A DNA stretch of 64,000 bases from NCBI GenBank assembly GCA_940337035.1, contig CALNHX010003651.1, forward strand, positions 62,001 to 126,000, given 5' to 3'. The notes under the pieces were generated by a model that had not been told where the DNA came from, searched no databases, and saw only the letters and a program-made list of their open reading frames with translations. Every line of letters starts with the position of its first letter. The first letter of the stretch is position 1. This document shows positions 28,127 to 40,180 of this stretch, piece after piece. Source of the stretch: Agriotes lineatus (Eukaryota; Arthropoda; Insecta; Coleoptera; Elateridae). A program made the position numbers and the translations under genes.

Positions 28127-28979
28127 GTAAGTACAGTTCAAGCTTTTTTTACAACCGTCATATCATATTCCTGCATGGTGTCCAGAGCCGCCGGTAATTA
28201 AAACCGCAGAAAGCCAAGCTAGACACCCTAAGCGCGTTCGTTTTAGCTAAACTACCAGCTAAACTGGCCATTTTAAATCGTTGTCAATTTGTAGTTCAAA
28301 TATCTATTATTGCTTTATATCATAATTTTAAGTAATTTTGGATTTTAACTAACGCTGTTTTTTAAGTAAGATAGGAGAAAGCCTTATATTTTTGCAGCCC
28401 GTCATGGCGTCTAGCATAAGCTTGTTTATGAAGCCATAAGGTTATGCAATTATCAATTCGCTCTATTTTGTTGTAACAATGCCTAGTTTAATAATTCAAT
28501 AATTTAATTACTATATCCATTTTATGGATTTCACGAACGCAGTGTAACTTACATATGTACACAGGACGCCCATTTTATCTATTCTACTATCTATTCTTAC
28601 TTCCGGGAGACAGCTCCGATTTTAAATTATACATTTTCGTAATTGTTCATAGTTTTATTCATATTATTTACGCGAACGGCATTAACCTGCAAAACAGGTA
28701 TGTAAATTACCAGAACTAGTTAATCAAAATAGCAATTTAAGAGAGGCTAACAAAACCAGGAGACACCACATAGATTTAAGAGGGATGCTACTAGAATCCA
28801 AAGCAAACTTATGACTGCACCTAAATATTAACGGTGGCAGACAAAACCACCCATATCCTTTTAAATTTATCTAGCAATTAAGTGGCTTTTAGAGAAAACT
28901 AAAGTAAGTTAGATCGCTAGAGCTAACGTTAATAAATAAGGCAAAAAGATAGGCTTACCTCAAAATGCACGTAATACTC

Positions 28980-29770
28980 GTTTCATCGTTGATTGAAACT
29001 AGTCTATGCGTATATCTCTTTTATTTATGAATCGATTTGGATCAAATTTGATACGAGGACACTAGAATTATTTTCTAATTGACGGATAGATATAGTTAAG
29101 TTGGCCGACTTCCGGTTTGATAGAAAGTGTTATTAACTTTAATTTTTTAAATAAATCACCCTGTATATTATATGTTTTTTGGAATATACAGCTCAAATTA
29201 CTGACGATAATATTGCAAACTTTTCATTTTTAAGCAAAAAATATTTGTTTAAATGTTATTTTTATCGGGCTGTGACTGGAGAAGATCTGCTCTAGTAACT
29301 CATATAATACCATTTCGTCAATTAGATCAATAAAAATCCTTCACAAACGAATAAAATTTGCTAAACGTGTTTTTTAAAAAAAGAAATTTTTCTTAAATAG
29401 CACCTATCAAGGGCATTCTAAATACAAAATGTAATTACCAATCTAACGATATATACTATGAACTACTTTGTCTTTATCTAAAACTGATTTTTTTTAAATT
29501 AATACATTTTTAAAATATTTTATGTAATACCTAAGCAAATTTGGTATCGTATGTAAGTTGAACTGGAGATTTAAAAAACATAACATATAAAAAGCCATCT
29601 GGTTAAAAAATCAAAGGGAATGATATTTTCGGTGAAACCGGAAGTCGGCCATTTTTATTATATCTGTTTTCAATCCGATATTATGTTTAATACCCTTGTA
29701 ATAAGTTTCATCAAAATCTGTTGATGAGTAAAGGAAGTACAGACATGGCCCTGGTTTAATTCCCGCCCGG
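28980..29770. mobile_element. Probable inverted-repeat element around GGCCGACTTCCGGTTT
   Basis: TTGGCCGACTTCCGGTTTGA at 29101 is mirrored by GAAACCGGAAGTCGGCCATT at 29633-29652, with weaker outward similarity on both sides (TTGATGAAACTTATTAC-like sequence at 28975-29080 and 29695-29750). No coding frame. Exact termini and target duplication not found. Confidence 0.4.
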
Positions 29771-30089
29771 TATACCTAATCTGCGTATATAAGTATAAAA
29801 AAGACTCATCAACGCAGAACCGAACTGCTTATACCAGGACTTAAGATTTGGTAGGAAGGTTCATTTAATTACGTAGAGAAGTGTCGAGAAAGGATTTTTT
29901 CAACGCCCCGCCCCCCTGCCCCAGGACCTTAAAAATTTGACCAGTGAACTCATTTACCAATCGGGTAAAACCATTTTGTGGTTTCTTCGGTATTCATTCC
30001 CCGAAATGATTAACTGATCATAACTCTGAAATTGCGACCTTGGGGGAAGACCGCTGGCGCCGCCATCTTGAAAGATGGCGCTCGAAATT

Positions 30090-31945
30090 AGTTCTTTGCA
30101 AATATCTCCGTTCCTTTTGCTCTTATGAAAAAAAAGTACATTAATAAATTGAAGGACGTAAAATTGTGCATAAAATATGTTCTATGCATTTTTTTTCGTC
30201 AGACCAATAGTTTTCAAGATACAGCCCGCCAAACGCAAGCGAATAATGGTAAAGTGGCGGTTGAGCGGTTTTTTGCACCTATCTTTTTAAATGTGATATG
30301 TTCAAAGTAATTTCAACATAAATATCTATTATTATCAAAAAGCATTTACACACTTTTCTGCATTATATTTTGTAGTGACACGTCTGTTTCCTTAACGGGT
30401 ATGATATTTATCACTTAATTTTGTAACTCGTTTCCAAACCACCCAGGAGGTAGAACCTCAAGAAAAGTTTTTATCTCGAGACTCGAATAAACGACGTTTG
30501 ATATCCATGCTCCCCAGAAAATTAGAAGACCATAATATTACAGTGATGCATGCACCAGAAGATGCAGACTCCCTCATAATTCAAACAGCTATTGATATGT
30601 CTTCGTCTTATTCAGCAGTGCACATTGTGGGAGAAGATGTAGGTAGATTTATTAGTTCTGATGACTGCACTGGCGAGCGAGCATGATAATATCTTTTTAC
30701 GAAAACCTGTTCGGGGTAACGTGGAGGAAAATATATATTCATCGCACAGTCTACAGTTTGTAAATCCTGTAGGCAAGAATATTTTGTTCCTGCATGCATT
30801 CAGCGGTTGTGATGCAATGTCTGCTGTCTTTAATCAGAGAAAGATTAAATTTATTAATCTTCTTAAAAAAGCAAATTGCTTGAAATGATTGAAATCTTCC
30901 AAGGTTCACATGTAGAGTTCGATGCACTAGCCACTGCGGGAGAAGCATTTTTGGTAACGCCGTATGGTGGATGTTACGAAACCGATACCTTGGATTCCAT
31001 GCAATACAGGAATTCGGACGATCGGTGGTGAAAAACAAGTTCTACTAGCCTCACTGCCACCAACAAGAGACGCTACGCTGCAACATTGCCTAAGTACGAA
31101 CTTACCACCAAGTCCAGTTATGGCGTGGGGTTGAAAAAATGCAGTGGAGTATGGTTGACGGAAAACCCAGACAGGACTCGATGTTGTGCGAAACATTAAA
31201 CAACCTGTCCGGATTCCTTGTTTAAAAGTATTTCGTGCAAGTGCAAAACGGGCTGTGAAACAGCATATGGTTGCCGCAAAATGTCCCGCCATTTGCTCTC
31301 ATTGCAATGCATCCTCCTGCGAAAACAATCCTGAAGTGCTTGGGGAAGGCGAGGTGAATATAGAAGCAGAGGCAATCTATATGAGACGAATCTCTTAGGA
31401 ATATTGGGTGAAAATGCTATGGAAAGTGACTATAATAGTGAAGATGAATCAGAAGACAATGCACCACTCCTTCAACAACCAAAACATCCAAAACGTACTT
31501 AAATGTAATGATTTTGTTGATTAGGCCTACCGGAGAGACCACGTTTGAAAAAAAAAACGCACCGTTGGGCTCTACCTCCTGGGTGGTGTGGAAACGAGTT
31601 ACAAAATTAAATGATACATATCATACCTATTAAGGAAACAGACGGGTGGCTAAAAATATAATGCAGAAAACTATGTAAATGCATTTGATAATAATAGATA
31701 TTTATGTTGAAATTACTTTGAACATATCACTTAGCTCACATTTAAGGAGACAGGTACAAAAAAAACGCTCTACCGCTACATTACCATTATTTGCTTCGGT
31801 TTGGCGGGCTGTATCTTGAAAACTATTGGTCTGGCGGAAAAAATTCATAGAACATATTTTATGTACAATTTTATGCTCTTCAATTTATTAATGTACTTTT
31901 CTTTTCTTAGGACCAATAGGAACAGATATATTTGCAAAAAACTAG
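30090..31945 (+). mobile_element. Transposon with about 370-bp inverted repeats and the C-terminal part of the cysteine-rich gene
   Basis: Arms 30090-30465 and 31560-31945 are inverted copies with many mismatches (shared TTGCAAATAT, CAAGATACAGCCCGCCAAAC, TCAAAGTAATTTCAACATAA and ACCACCCAGGAGGTAGA). The interior encodes broken plus-strand frames: SMLPRKLEDHNITVMHAPED, SAVHIVGEDV (30498-30686), then ILFLHAFSGCDAMSAVFNQ (30661-30888), later LPPTRDATLQHC, a Cys-rich GCRK segment near 31240 and an acidic tail. These belong to the same uncharacterised insect transposon protein as 4332-5508, which supplies the N-terminal part. Frameshifts and gaps make it a pseudogene. Confidence 0.6.
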
Positions 31946-33419
31946 AGACCCTGTATATAGTTAGATAAGAGTTGAGAAAACACAAACGTCAGTGACAATA
32001 TTTGATCCAAAACATGAATCATGCATGAATGCGCCGAAATACTGTTTGAAAGTAAGTCACTAGATCGTTTTATCTAAAAAAAACCTTTTTTTAAATTTCT
32101 ACTGCTGCTTCAAAGCACTCAAAACATAGCGGGGAGTACTGTTTGTATCAGAAATAAGTAACAAGTGTTAAGAAACTGAAATATATATACCTACATATTT
32201 CGTATGACCGGTATCTGAACATTTCATAAAACGATGGTTTGGCATGTTAAAGCTTCGAACTCGTCTTTAGTAAAAATGTTTTTGAAATCTTGTTAGAGTT
32301 TCTCGTTTTTACTCTTTTCATTGTGTAATTTATTGCTCAAGATAACGCTGTTCTCTTTTAAATTGTGTTTGCATGCGGGTTATTAATTTTGAAAGTAAAA
32401 AGCAATAAAAACTATATACAGGGACTCTACAAAAAACTGATTTTGAGCGCCATCTTTCCTTACGACCTTTTGCGTGGTAGACCCCTTTTTTCGCCCCATT
32501 GCTTGGACTACTCACAGATCGTGTAAACATTTCATTGCTGTAGTGTAGAGCCTCGAAAATAATTTATACATATTTGTTTAATTTGGACATCTCATATAAA
32601 CGGTCTTACACTCTGTTTTATACATTGTACATTGTGTGAAATTGTGTACAATATATTTGTAATGACGATTTAAGTGAGTTATGTCATTCTGACTTTAATT
32701 ATAGTGATGTAGAATAAAATTTGCGAAAATAATAAATTATGATTTTTTCTCCCATTCCGACGTCGATGCTTTAACTGATGACCTACGTTTATGACATTAA
32801 ATAGCTTCTGTTTTCGTCACGAAAATTTAATTTTTTCTTTAGTACACAAAACAGTAAGGTAGACGTTCCTATGAACATGGGTTTGGAATTAAACATTAAG
32901 GGAGCTTGAACACTGACAAGGCTGATAGAGAAACACGGTTTTTATTTAATTATCGAAAAAGTAAATTATTTAGTAAAATTTGGCATATGACGTAATTTTT
33001 ATGCTTATTAGGTGACCTTGCATAAATGTTTGGTATACGGTACAGAAAGTGTAGTTCCTTCAAAGTACAGACACACTCGTGATAAAAAGTTAAACATCAG
33101 TACCTAGGTATACAAATGAATAAAAGTATTGTAACCTGTTTAAAGTAGCGATTACAGCTGTCTCCACGAGGCAAAGCGAGCGCGTTAGTGTGCAGAAGAT
33201 GTGTTTATGCAGTTTGAATACATGCAGTTCAGTGGCGTAGCGTGTATGCATAATTTTATGATAAAACTAAGTATTTGAGTAGTGTACATATCATTTTGTA
33301 ATAAGTATATGTAAGTATCAGTTAATTAACTAAGTATTTCTTTCACTTTCATTATCACTGTCATTTAAGTCACTAAATTGGTAATCACTGTCACTGTCTT
33401 CTCCCACATTTATGATTAA
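31946..33419. other. A/T-rich stretch, mostly featureless
   Basis: No convincing gene. Near 32418 there is a second copy, in the opposite orientation, of the terminal sequence of the preceding transposon (CTATATACAGGGACTCTAC then AAAAAAC), so a further remnant of that family may start there. The rest is A/T-rich sequence without repeats I could define. Confidence 0.4.
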
Positions 33420-33740
33420 CTCTTCAGTATGTATGCCCAAAAACGTTTAAATCTGAAGAAGTTCGTCTTCAATGGCAATCACTTTCTGACACCGATTTTT
33501 CAGTTTTCTCGGGATGTATTTGTAAATGCCCGTCCGGTCAACTGTACCACATCTTTAAATTTAAATGTAACGTTTTTTCCTGCTACTTCGTTTTTATCTT
33601 TGAGCAAATCAATTCAATCGGATTTAATTCTGGACGATAAGGAAGAAGTAATACGATATGTCCATGATTTTGTGGTAGAACATCAAATTTATAAGCTATG
33701 TAACGATTTTTTATGTTCTTTGATGATTGTATACAGTTAA
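33420..33740 (-). pseudogene. Fragment of a DDE transposase (Tc1/mariner or related)
   Basis: The minus strand near 33660-33590 reads GHIVLLLPYRPELNPIELI, the conserved third-acid region of Tc1/mariner-type and related DDE transposases (PPY-P-LNPIE). A stop follows shortly after, and a neighbouring frame continues with NVTFKFKDVVQLTGRAFTN. No terminal repeats were located, and the N-terminal two thirds are missing. Confidence 0.55.
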
Positions 33741-34203
33741 GGTTTATATAACTTTGACGAAAATGTTATGCCTTTTTGATGTAACCTTTCAATAATTTCA
33801 CTTTTTCTACTATTGTATGTCGTTGCAGGTGTTACAGTATAAAATGATCATTAAGAGTATTAAGACCCCCAATGAATATTCGTAGCAGTGCTCTCCCCTG
33901 CATGTCTCTTCCAGCCCTATTGGCTCCAGCTAAAGCTCAATCGGGAGGGGAATTCGAACGATAAGGCACAGTTCAGGGCGAGATACCGCGATAGGGGTAC
34001 TTGATGGTAATTGTTTAAAGAAAAATCGACGGGCGCCACGACTTTTGGAAATGTAGATCTAAATTTAACTAACGATTGGCCAAAAGCCGAAATCCAATCG
34101 CCGTACAATCACGTTCTTACCCCAAGAGGCGTTCCACGGCACCGACGTTTACATCTACCTTTAGGTGTCCTTTTTTCAGTTGTTTGGGCCCTGTACAGAG
34201 GAG

Positions 34204-34265
34204 TATACACAACACGACAAGAATACTAGTTCCTTATACACAACACGACAAGAATACTAGTTCCT
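34204..34265 (+). repeat. 31-bp tandem repeat, two copies
   Basis: The unit TATACACAACACGACAAGAA (first 20 of 31 bp) occurs twice, head to tail and apparently identical. No known function. Confidence 0.8.
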
Positions 34266-34784
34266 GTCACTTTAGATGAACACACACAAATAATGTACAA
34301 GAAGTAAATTAACATAAGTTGGTCTATTGACTCAATATTTACACACATGTGACTTTGGACATGTAGCATGTAATAAAATCGGGGTTAGTCAACGTTTTTA
34401 CAATAAATTACTAAGATACATGGGGACAGTACGTCTACTAAATCTGTTGGTACCTGAATCGAAGAACGACCATTATAAAATGCCAATGTAGGCTGCTCTC
34501 GGTACTTGGAGTCAGATTACCACAGTATCATTAGGCAGAGCTTTGTAAATTCAAAGCGAACGGTACCTAGTTAATTTAGCACAGTACAGAATAGCATGCA
34601 ATGTTCAATGAATGTTCAAAATGCGCACATCACTTTACCAAACAAATAGCACTTTTAATACGAACGTTTATAATACCTTTTTGTTGGCGTAGGAGCCCAA
34701 CACAGTATTTCCTGTGATAGCAAGCCGGGAGGCTTCTCCTAGGGGTATTCTGCGATATAGCCTGAAGATGCTGTCAAACAAGAG

Positions 34785-35372
34785 ATGCTCTGGAGCAACA
34801 ATAACAACAGGGGTTGTAGCGACGACGACAGTGGGGTAGCCGACCAACTTAGCCGGGAAATTGTTGCAATGATATCCTTCACAGAAGAATTAAGCTGGAC
34901 TGAAACGACAGACAACAAAGATCCACCATGTAGATATGCTTATAACGCGTTTCCTTCGAAAATCCGCTGTAGCAGCGTAAGCTCGTACTTGACGGCACTT
35001 AAATTAACGAAAAGTGTAGCATGTAGTTTTACAAAGAAACCCCGGATGGCACGACGCACCCCTCTAAACGATAAGGGATGTTACCTTGTTTTTGCGCTAC
35101 CGACTGTTAGAACCATTTGTCAAGCCTTGCTATTTCCTCAAATTTTAGCATTCTTTCCGAATCACGTAAGTGAAATCTGTAACTTAGTGATGTACTCAAT
35201 ATCTATTTCCATAGGAAAGTTATTTCCGATTTATTTAAGCCAAATCTTTAGCTTGGTGATGTTATCAAATCTTGACTTTGCTGCAAGCAGTGCAGTTTCT
35301 TTGTTCTTCAAATTCCTAGTAAGCCCGCTTGATAAAGTAGCTTTGTTAGGCAGTCGCATTCTGCCTGGATGA
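34785..35372 (+). CDS. Unassigned 195-residue open frame
   Basis: Open from an ATG at 34785. It has no recognised domain; it is Ser/Leu-rich with a few hydrophobic stretches (SISISIGKLFPIYLSQIFSLV) and no signal peptide. It lies about 270 bp before the copia insertion. The length alone makes it worth listing, but it may be chance or part of an unrecognised element. Confidence 0.15.
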   Translation: MLWSNNNNRGCSDDDSGVADQLSREIVAMISFTEELSWTETTDNKDPPCRYAYNAFPSKIRCSSVSSYLTALKLTKSVACSFTKKPRMARRTPLNDKGCYLVFALPTVRTICQALLFPQILAFFPNHVSEICNLVMYSISISIGKLFPIYLSQIFSLVMLSNLDFAASSAVSLFFKFLVSPLDKVALLGSRILPG

Positions 35373-35638
35373 TGTCATCTTGCCATTATCACGTCTTAAG
35401 TGGTTCTTGACGCCAGCTAGGCGACGGTAATTTGACGTGTGAATCCACTGGTTACGCAGAGATGTTTTAGCATTTTGGTCCGTGGGACTCTTAACTTAAC
35501 GAGTGGAACAAGGACCGTAGATAAGCCGCGTCTGCGCTTGGTCATTTCGCCTTTCTTTTTAGAACCAAAAACTTCACTTAGCGTGCAGCCCGCGAGATGT
35601 GAGGGTGACGCTTGGTCCGCGGCCGGCGTCGATCTGCC

Positions 35639-35853
35639 TGTTCGAGTTTAATAAACAAATTCATTAAACGGTGCGACAGTGTTTATTATTATTAAAGAAC
35701 GAGTATTGCACAGTTACTTAACAAACTAAAAAGCGGTTGATACACAGGTTAAATTCTAACCACACAAACTCAGCATCTACTACCAACTTAAGAAGTAAAA
35801 CAAGTAACTTAAACACTAGATGTAAGCTTTGAATATTGTTGCATATTCTAATA
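35639..35853 (-). repeat. 3' LTR of the copia element
   Basis: 215 bp; on the plus strand it begins TGTTCGAGTTTAATAAAC and ends ATATTCTAATA. It matches 39961-40175 except for about four substitutions (for example in GTATTGCACAG against GTATTACACAG). Confidence 0.9.
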
Positions 35854-35918
35854 CTCCCACGTATTCATAACTTACACTTACAATACACATAGCAAAATTC
35901 AAAAACTGTTTCAACAAA

Positions 35919-37340
35919 TTAAGCTGAGATCATTCCAAGTTCAGCTCTAAATTTTTCAAACTTAACTCTAGGCAGAGCTTTAGTGAAAATATCAGCAAGT
36001 TGGTTATCTGTTGAAACATACTTAATGTCTAAACATCGTTGTTCATACTTTTCTCTAATGAAATTATATTTTATATCTATGTGCTTGGTACGCTTGTGAA
36101 AAACTGGGTTTTTGATTAATTTTATAGCGCTTTGATTGTCCACACACAAACACAAAGATTTAATTGCCTTTTCACTAATTTCACTAAGTATTTGTTTTAG
36201 CCACATTGCTTCCTTGGAGGCTTCCGATGCAGCAACAAATTCGGCCTCGGTGGTCGAAAGGGAAACACTTTGTTGCCGTTTACTGTTCCATGTTAACGCA
36301 CCACCATTCATTTTAAATACATATCCTGTTGTAGAGCGTCTAGTATCAACATCATTTCCGAAATCAGAATCAGAATAACCAATCATTGGCTCATTATTAA
36401 AAGCATACATAATACCTAAGTTCTCAGTATTTTTAAGATATTTGATAATTCTTTTGACAGCATTCCAATGAGAACTTGAAGGATTATTCTGATGTCTGCT
36501 TACAATATTAACAGCATATGAAATATCAGGACGGGCTGTAATGGCAGCAAACATTAGTGAGCCAACAGCCTCACGATAGGGAACAGAATCTTTTATATTT
36601 GTATCATTATTATCAGCTGACAAGAGAATTGAATTTGGATCAGCAGGTACATATGTTGGTTTTACATTACAGATATTAAAACGTTCTGTTAATTTTTTGA
36701 TATAGTTAGCTATGTGTACAAATACAAAATTTTCTTTCATCATTATTTCTAAACCTACAAAATAATTGGGTTCACTAGTAGTAATTGCAAATTCATTTTG
36801 TAATGCACTTACTATTTTGTTAAGAATGTTTACATTTTTAGCAAGAATGAGTCCATCATCTACATAGTGAACTAGTATTACCTTTTCATTGTCAATTTTA
36901 CCGATATAAACGCATTTGTCACTTTCACATTCTTTAAGACCAAGAGCGTTTAAGAATTCACTTAATTTCTTGAACCAGCAGCGCGGGGCCTGTTTAAGTC
37001 CGTATAACGATTTAAGCAACTTACACTTTAAACCGGAGTCACTGATTTCCATTCCTTCAGGAGGTTCCATGTACAATTCCTCTTCTAAATCTCTATGCAA
37101 AAAAGCCGTTTTTACATCAAACTGCACTACGTTGAGTTTTTCTTGAACTGCAAGTGCCAGAAGGATTCTAATTGTATCGTACCTTGTTGTTGGTGCGAAC
37201 GTTTCAGTGTAGTCGATTCCATAAATTTGAGAAAAACCTTTTGCACATAACCTTGCTTTGAACCGAGTAACTTCTCCATCTGGTGATTTTTTGACTTTGA
37301 ATACCCATTTTGACCCAATCGTTTTTCTGGCATTTGGCAA
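35919..37340 (-). pseudogene. pol: Copia reverse transcriptase and RNase H region
   Basis: 473 open codons. They begin with GSKWVFKVK and contain ARLCAKGFSQ, the reverse-transcriptase active site LVHYVDDGLI (YVDD), SLYGLKQAPRCW, the connection segment YREAVGSLMF, and the RNase H region ending in ADIFTKALP with TEAEFVAASEASKEAMW. All catalytic signatures look intact. It is one frame away from the integrase frame upstream (break near 37400), so it is not translated from the same polyprotein without a correction. In an active element it makes cDNA from element RNA in cytoplasmic particles. Confidence 0.85.
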
Positions 37341-37410
37341 TGGAACAAGCTCCCACGTTTTGTTGACTTCTAAGGCTTCTAGCTCCTCTTTTATTGCCTT
37401 TTTCCACTGA

Positions 37411-38574
37411 TTAGTCTTCAGAGTTTAGTGCTTCCTCGAAAGTTTCAGGAGTACCTTCAACGAGGTTCATCTCAAAGTCTTGAAGATGTTTTGGTCTGTT
37501 TAGGTTGTGTCGAGGTCTGTAATTATATCTTTCATTACTTTCTTCTTGAATTTCCTCTTTGAATTCATTTGCTGCTCCTTTTTCTACTTTATCATTTTCC
37601 TCTTCTTCAAATGGAATTAGAATAGTATTAATTCTAGGTTCGACAACTTGATTTTGTTCATCAAAGGTTACATTTCTTGACACTTTTATTTTTTTCGTTG
37701 TAGTGTCAAATAATCTATAATTTGTAGACTCATTGTCATAACCAACTAGGATTAGCTTGATGCTTTTTGGTTCAAGTTTCTTTCTGTCAGGTACATGCAT
37801 GTAGGCTATGCTACCAAAAACTCTTACATGACTCAATTCAGGTTTCTTTCTGGTCCAAAGTTCATATGGAGTGGTTTCTGGTTTCCTTGAATTTGAAGTA
37901 CGATTTAGAATATACACAGCTGTATTCACAGCTTCTGCCCACAGGTAAATTGGCAAGTCTTTAGTGTATATCATTGAGCGTGCACTCTCTACTATTGTTC
38001 GGTGCTCACGTTCCGCTTTACCATTTTGTTCGTGGCAGTAAGGCGAACACGTTTCGAATTGAATTCCTTTTCCTTTCAGAAAACTTTGAAACTCTTCATT
38101 TACAAATTCTGTGCCGTTATCGGCTCGAAGAGTTTTGACACTGTGTCCAAATTTATTCTTACACAATTGTACATACGTTTTGAAGCAGTCAAGTGTATCG
38201 GATTTGTGCTTTACGAAGTACGTTGTCCTAAATCCAGTTGCATTATCCTTAAACAGAACAAAATATCGACAGCCACTGACAGACGGAGATGACATTGGAC
38301 CACAGAGATCGCTATGTATGAGTTCACCAGGTTGTGTTTCTCGAGATTCTATTTTCTTATACGGTAGCTTATGCTGCTTGCCGTATTGGCAACCTTCACA
38401 TATATTGTAACTTTCGGCATCTGAAAGATTTACTCCACTTATCGTTCCATCTCTTACCATATCTTGAATTGTTTTGAAATTAACGTGTCCAAGTCTTTCA
38501 TGCCACAGTTTTAAGGTAGCTGTTGAACTTGCATTTATTTCAGGAATTATTGTACGAATTAACAATTGATACAA
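37411..38574 (-). pseudogene. pol: Copia integrase region
   Basis: 387 open codons. A zinc-binding GAG-pre-integrase segment (LWHERLGHVNFKTI, CEGCQYGKQ) is followed by the DDE integrase core: HSDLCGPM, LRADNGTEFVNEEF and, 35 residues on, NGKAEREHRTIVE. A C-terminal GKKR/TRKKPELSHVRVFGSIAY section follows. The frame ends in a stop (NSED then TAA) where family members continue into the reverse transcriptase, so one indel lies near 37400. Confidence 0.85.
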
Positions 38575-38668
38575 GTTGTTCGTTCCACGCTTAGCGCATG
38601 CTCGCAGCGTTCCTTTTTCAAAAATATTTGCTGATTACTTTCTTTTGTGACTTTCATTCCCTTTGCAG

Positions 38669-39739
38669 TTATAACACCTTCAGAAACAAATTTTTCTTTA
38701 GCTCGGGGACAAACCACACTTCTTTAATTACATTTTTTACCCAGCTCTTTCCGTTCCAACATTCTATTTGAATTTCTCCAGCTCCTCTTACTGTTAGCTC
38801 TTGACCATTTCCTAATCTGATCTGGAAATTATTGCCTTCGTTGAATGTCGAAAACCAGCTTCTGTTGTACGTCATATGCGCAGATGCACCGCTATCTAGA
38901 ATCCAAATATCTGATTCTGCTGAGGGCACACAGTTCTCACTTGATATATTGAACGCAGAATAATTTTCGGAACTAGAACTATCATTTTGGGGCTTGTTTT
39001 TGTATTGGGTTTTCTTTGATGAACGGCATTCACTCGCGAAGTGACCTTTCTTGCGGCAATTGTAACACGTGACTTTGCGTTTGTCAAACTTCGTCTGAGG
39101 TTTTTGAATACTTGATTTAGAAGTGGCCAATGCCTGCTCGACTGATTCACTCAATGTCAGGTTTGCTTCCTCATCAATTAAGCGAGTAGTCAGATTTTTG
39201 AGCGTTTGCTTAGTTTCATCTACAGACAACCAAGCCTGCCTGAAATTTCGATATTTCATTGGTAAAGTTCTTAGAACTTTCGTAATTACTGCAGTATCGC
39301 TTATCTGATCACCTGATTCTTTTATTTCACGAGCTATATTTTCAATTTTGGAAATATGTTGAATTATTGAGTCAGTTGGTAACATTTTATACTGGTGAAA
39401 TTGTTCATGCAATATCATTTTGTTGGTTTCTGATTTTAGGGCGTAAATACTGTCTAATTTGTCAAGTATTGCTTTTGATGTTTCACAATTCTCAATTAGG
39501 GTTATTTGAGATAAATCTAAGGCGGAGGTTATGATGCACATACCTAATGCATCCTTCTTCGTCCATTCGGGGCGCTCGTCTTGTGTTCCTGCTGTGGGAG
39601 CACTTGGAATAGGTGTGTCACCTGAGGCGATGCTGTAAACTCCTCTCGCTTTTAACGCGCATTTGACCTGGAACTTCCACTGGTGGAAATTTTTGCCATC
39701 GAACTTGCTAATTCCAATCACGCCTAAACTTTCTGCCAA
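38669..39739 (-). pseudogene. gag: Copia gag and protease region
   Basis: 356 open codons from ATG 39739. The N-terminal two thirds are capsid-like (FDGKNFHQWKFQVKCAL; LDKLDSIYALKS), followed by a CCHC knuckle CYNCRKKGHFASEC at about residue 225 and the protease active site WILDSGASAHMT at about 281. The frame is lost after KKNLFL, about 95 bp before the integrase frame. Such proteins form the virus-like particle and cleave the polyprotein. Confidence 0.85.
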
Positions 39740-39960
39740 GTTTAGATACTACAAAAGTAAACAAGGCACCACAAAAGTTCAGTACTAATGTTCACACAGA
39801 ACCAGAGAATAGAGCCAAGACAATTTGCTAACTGATAGCTCTTGCTAATTACCCGCGTCGAACGTCGACTCACGATTCGTTCGCAACCTCACTTCTTTTT
39901 AGGTTAAGAACATGTGCTTGTTCACGAACTCGATTCTTTTAACATGCTGGGGTCATAACC

Positions 39961-40175
39961 TGTTCGAGTTTAATAAACAAATTCATTAAACGGTGCGACA
40001 GTGTTTATTATTATTAAAGAACGAGTATTACACAGTTACTTAACTAACTAAAAAGCTGTTGATACACAGGTTAAATTCTAACCACACAAACTCAGCGTCT
40101 ACTACCAACTTAAGAAGTAAAACAAGTAACTTAAACACTAGATGTAAGCTTTGAATATTGTTGCATATTCTAATA
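39961..40175 (-). repeat. 5' LTR of the copia element
   Basis: Partner of 35639-35853. The primer-binding site sits immediately to its left on the plus strand (39946-39960). The CTGCC duplication follows at 40176. Confidence 0.9.
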
Positions 40176-40180
40176 CTGCC

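Larger units (their letters stand above)
35639..40175 (-). mobile_element. Complete Ty1/copia LTR retrotransposon
   Basis: 4537 bp, transcribed on the minus strand. LTRs of 215 bp lie at 35639-35853 and 39961-40175 and differ at about four positions. The target duplication CTGCC lies at 35634-35638 and 40176-40180. Just inside the 5' LTR (minus strand) the sequence GGTTATGACCCCAGC resembles the copia-type primer-binding site that pairs with an internal part of initiator tRNA-Met. Order of coding regions is gag-protease, integrase, reverse transcriptase-RNase H, as in copia. Two frameshifts separate the three frames, so the copy is probably inactive although the LTRs are very similar. Confidence 0.9.
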
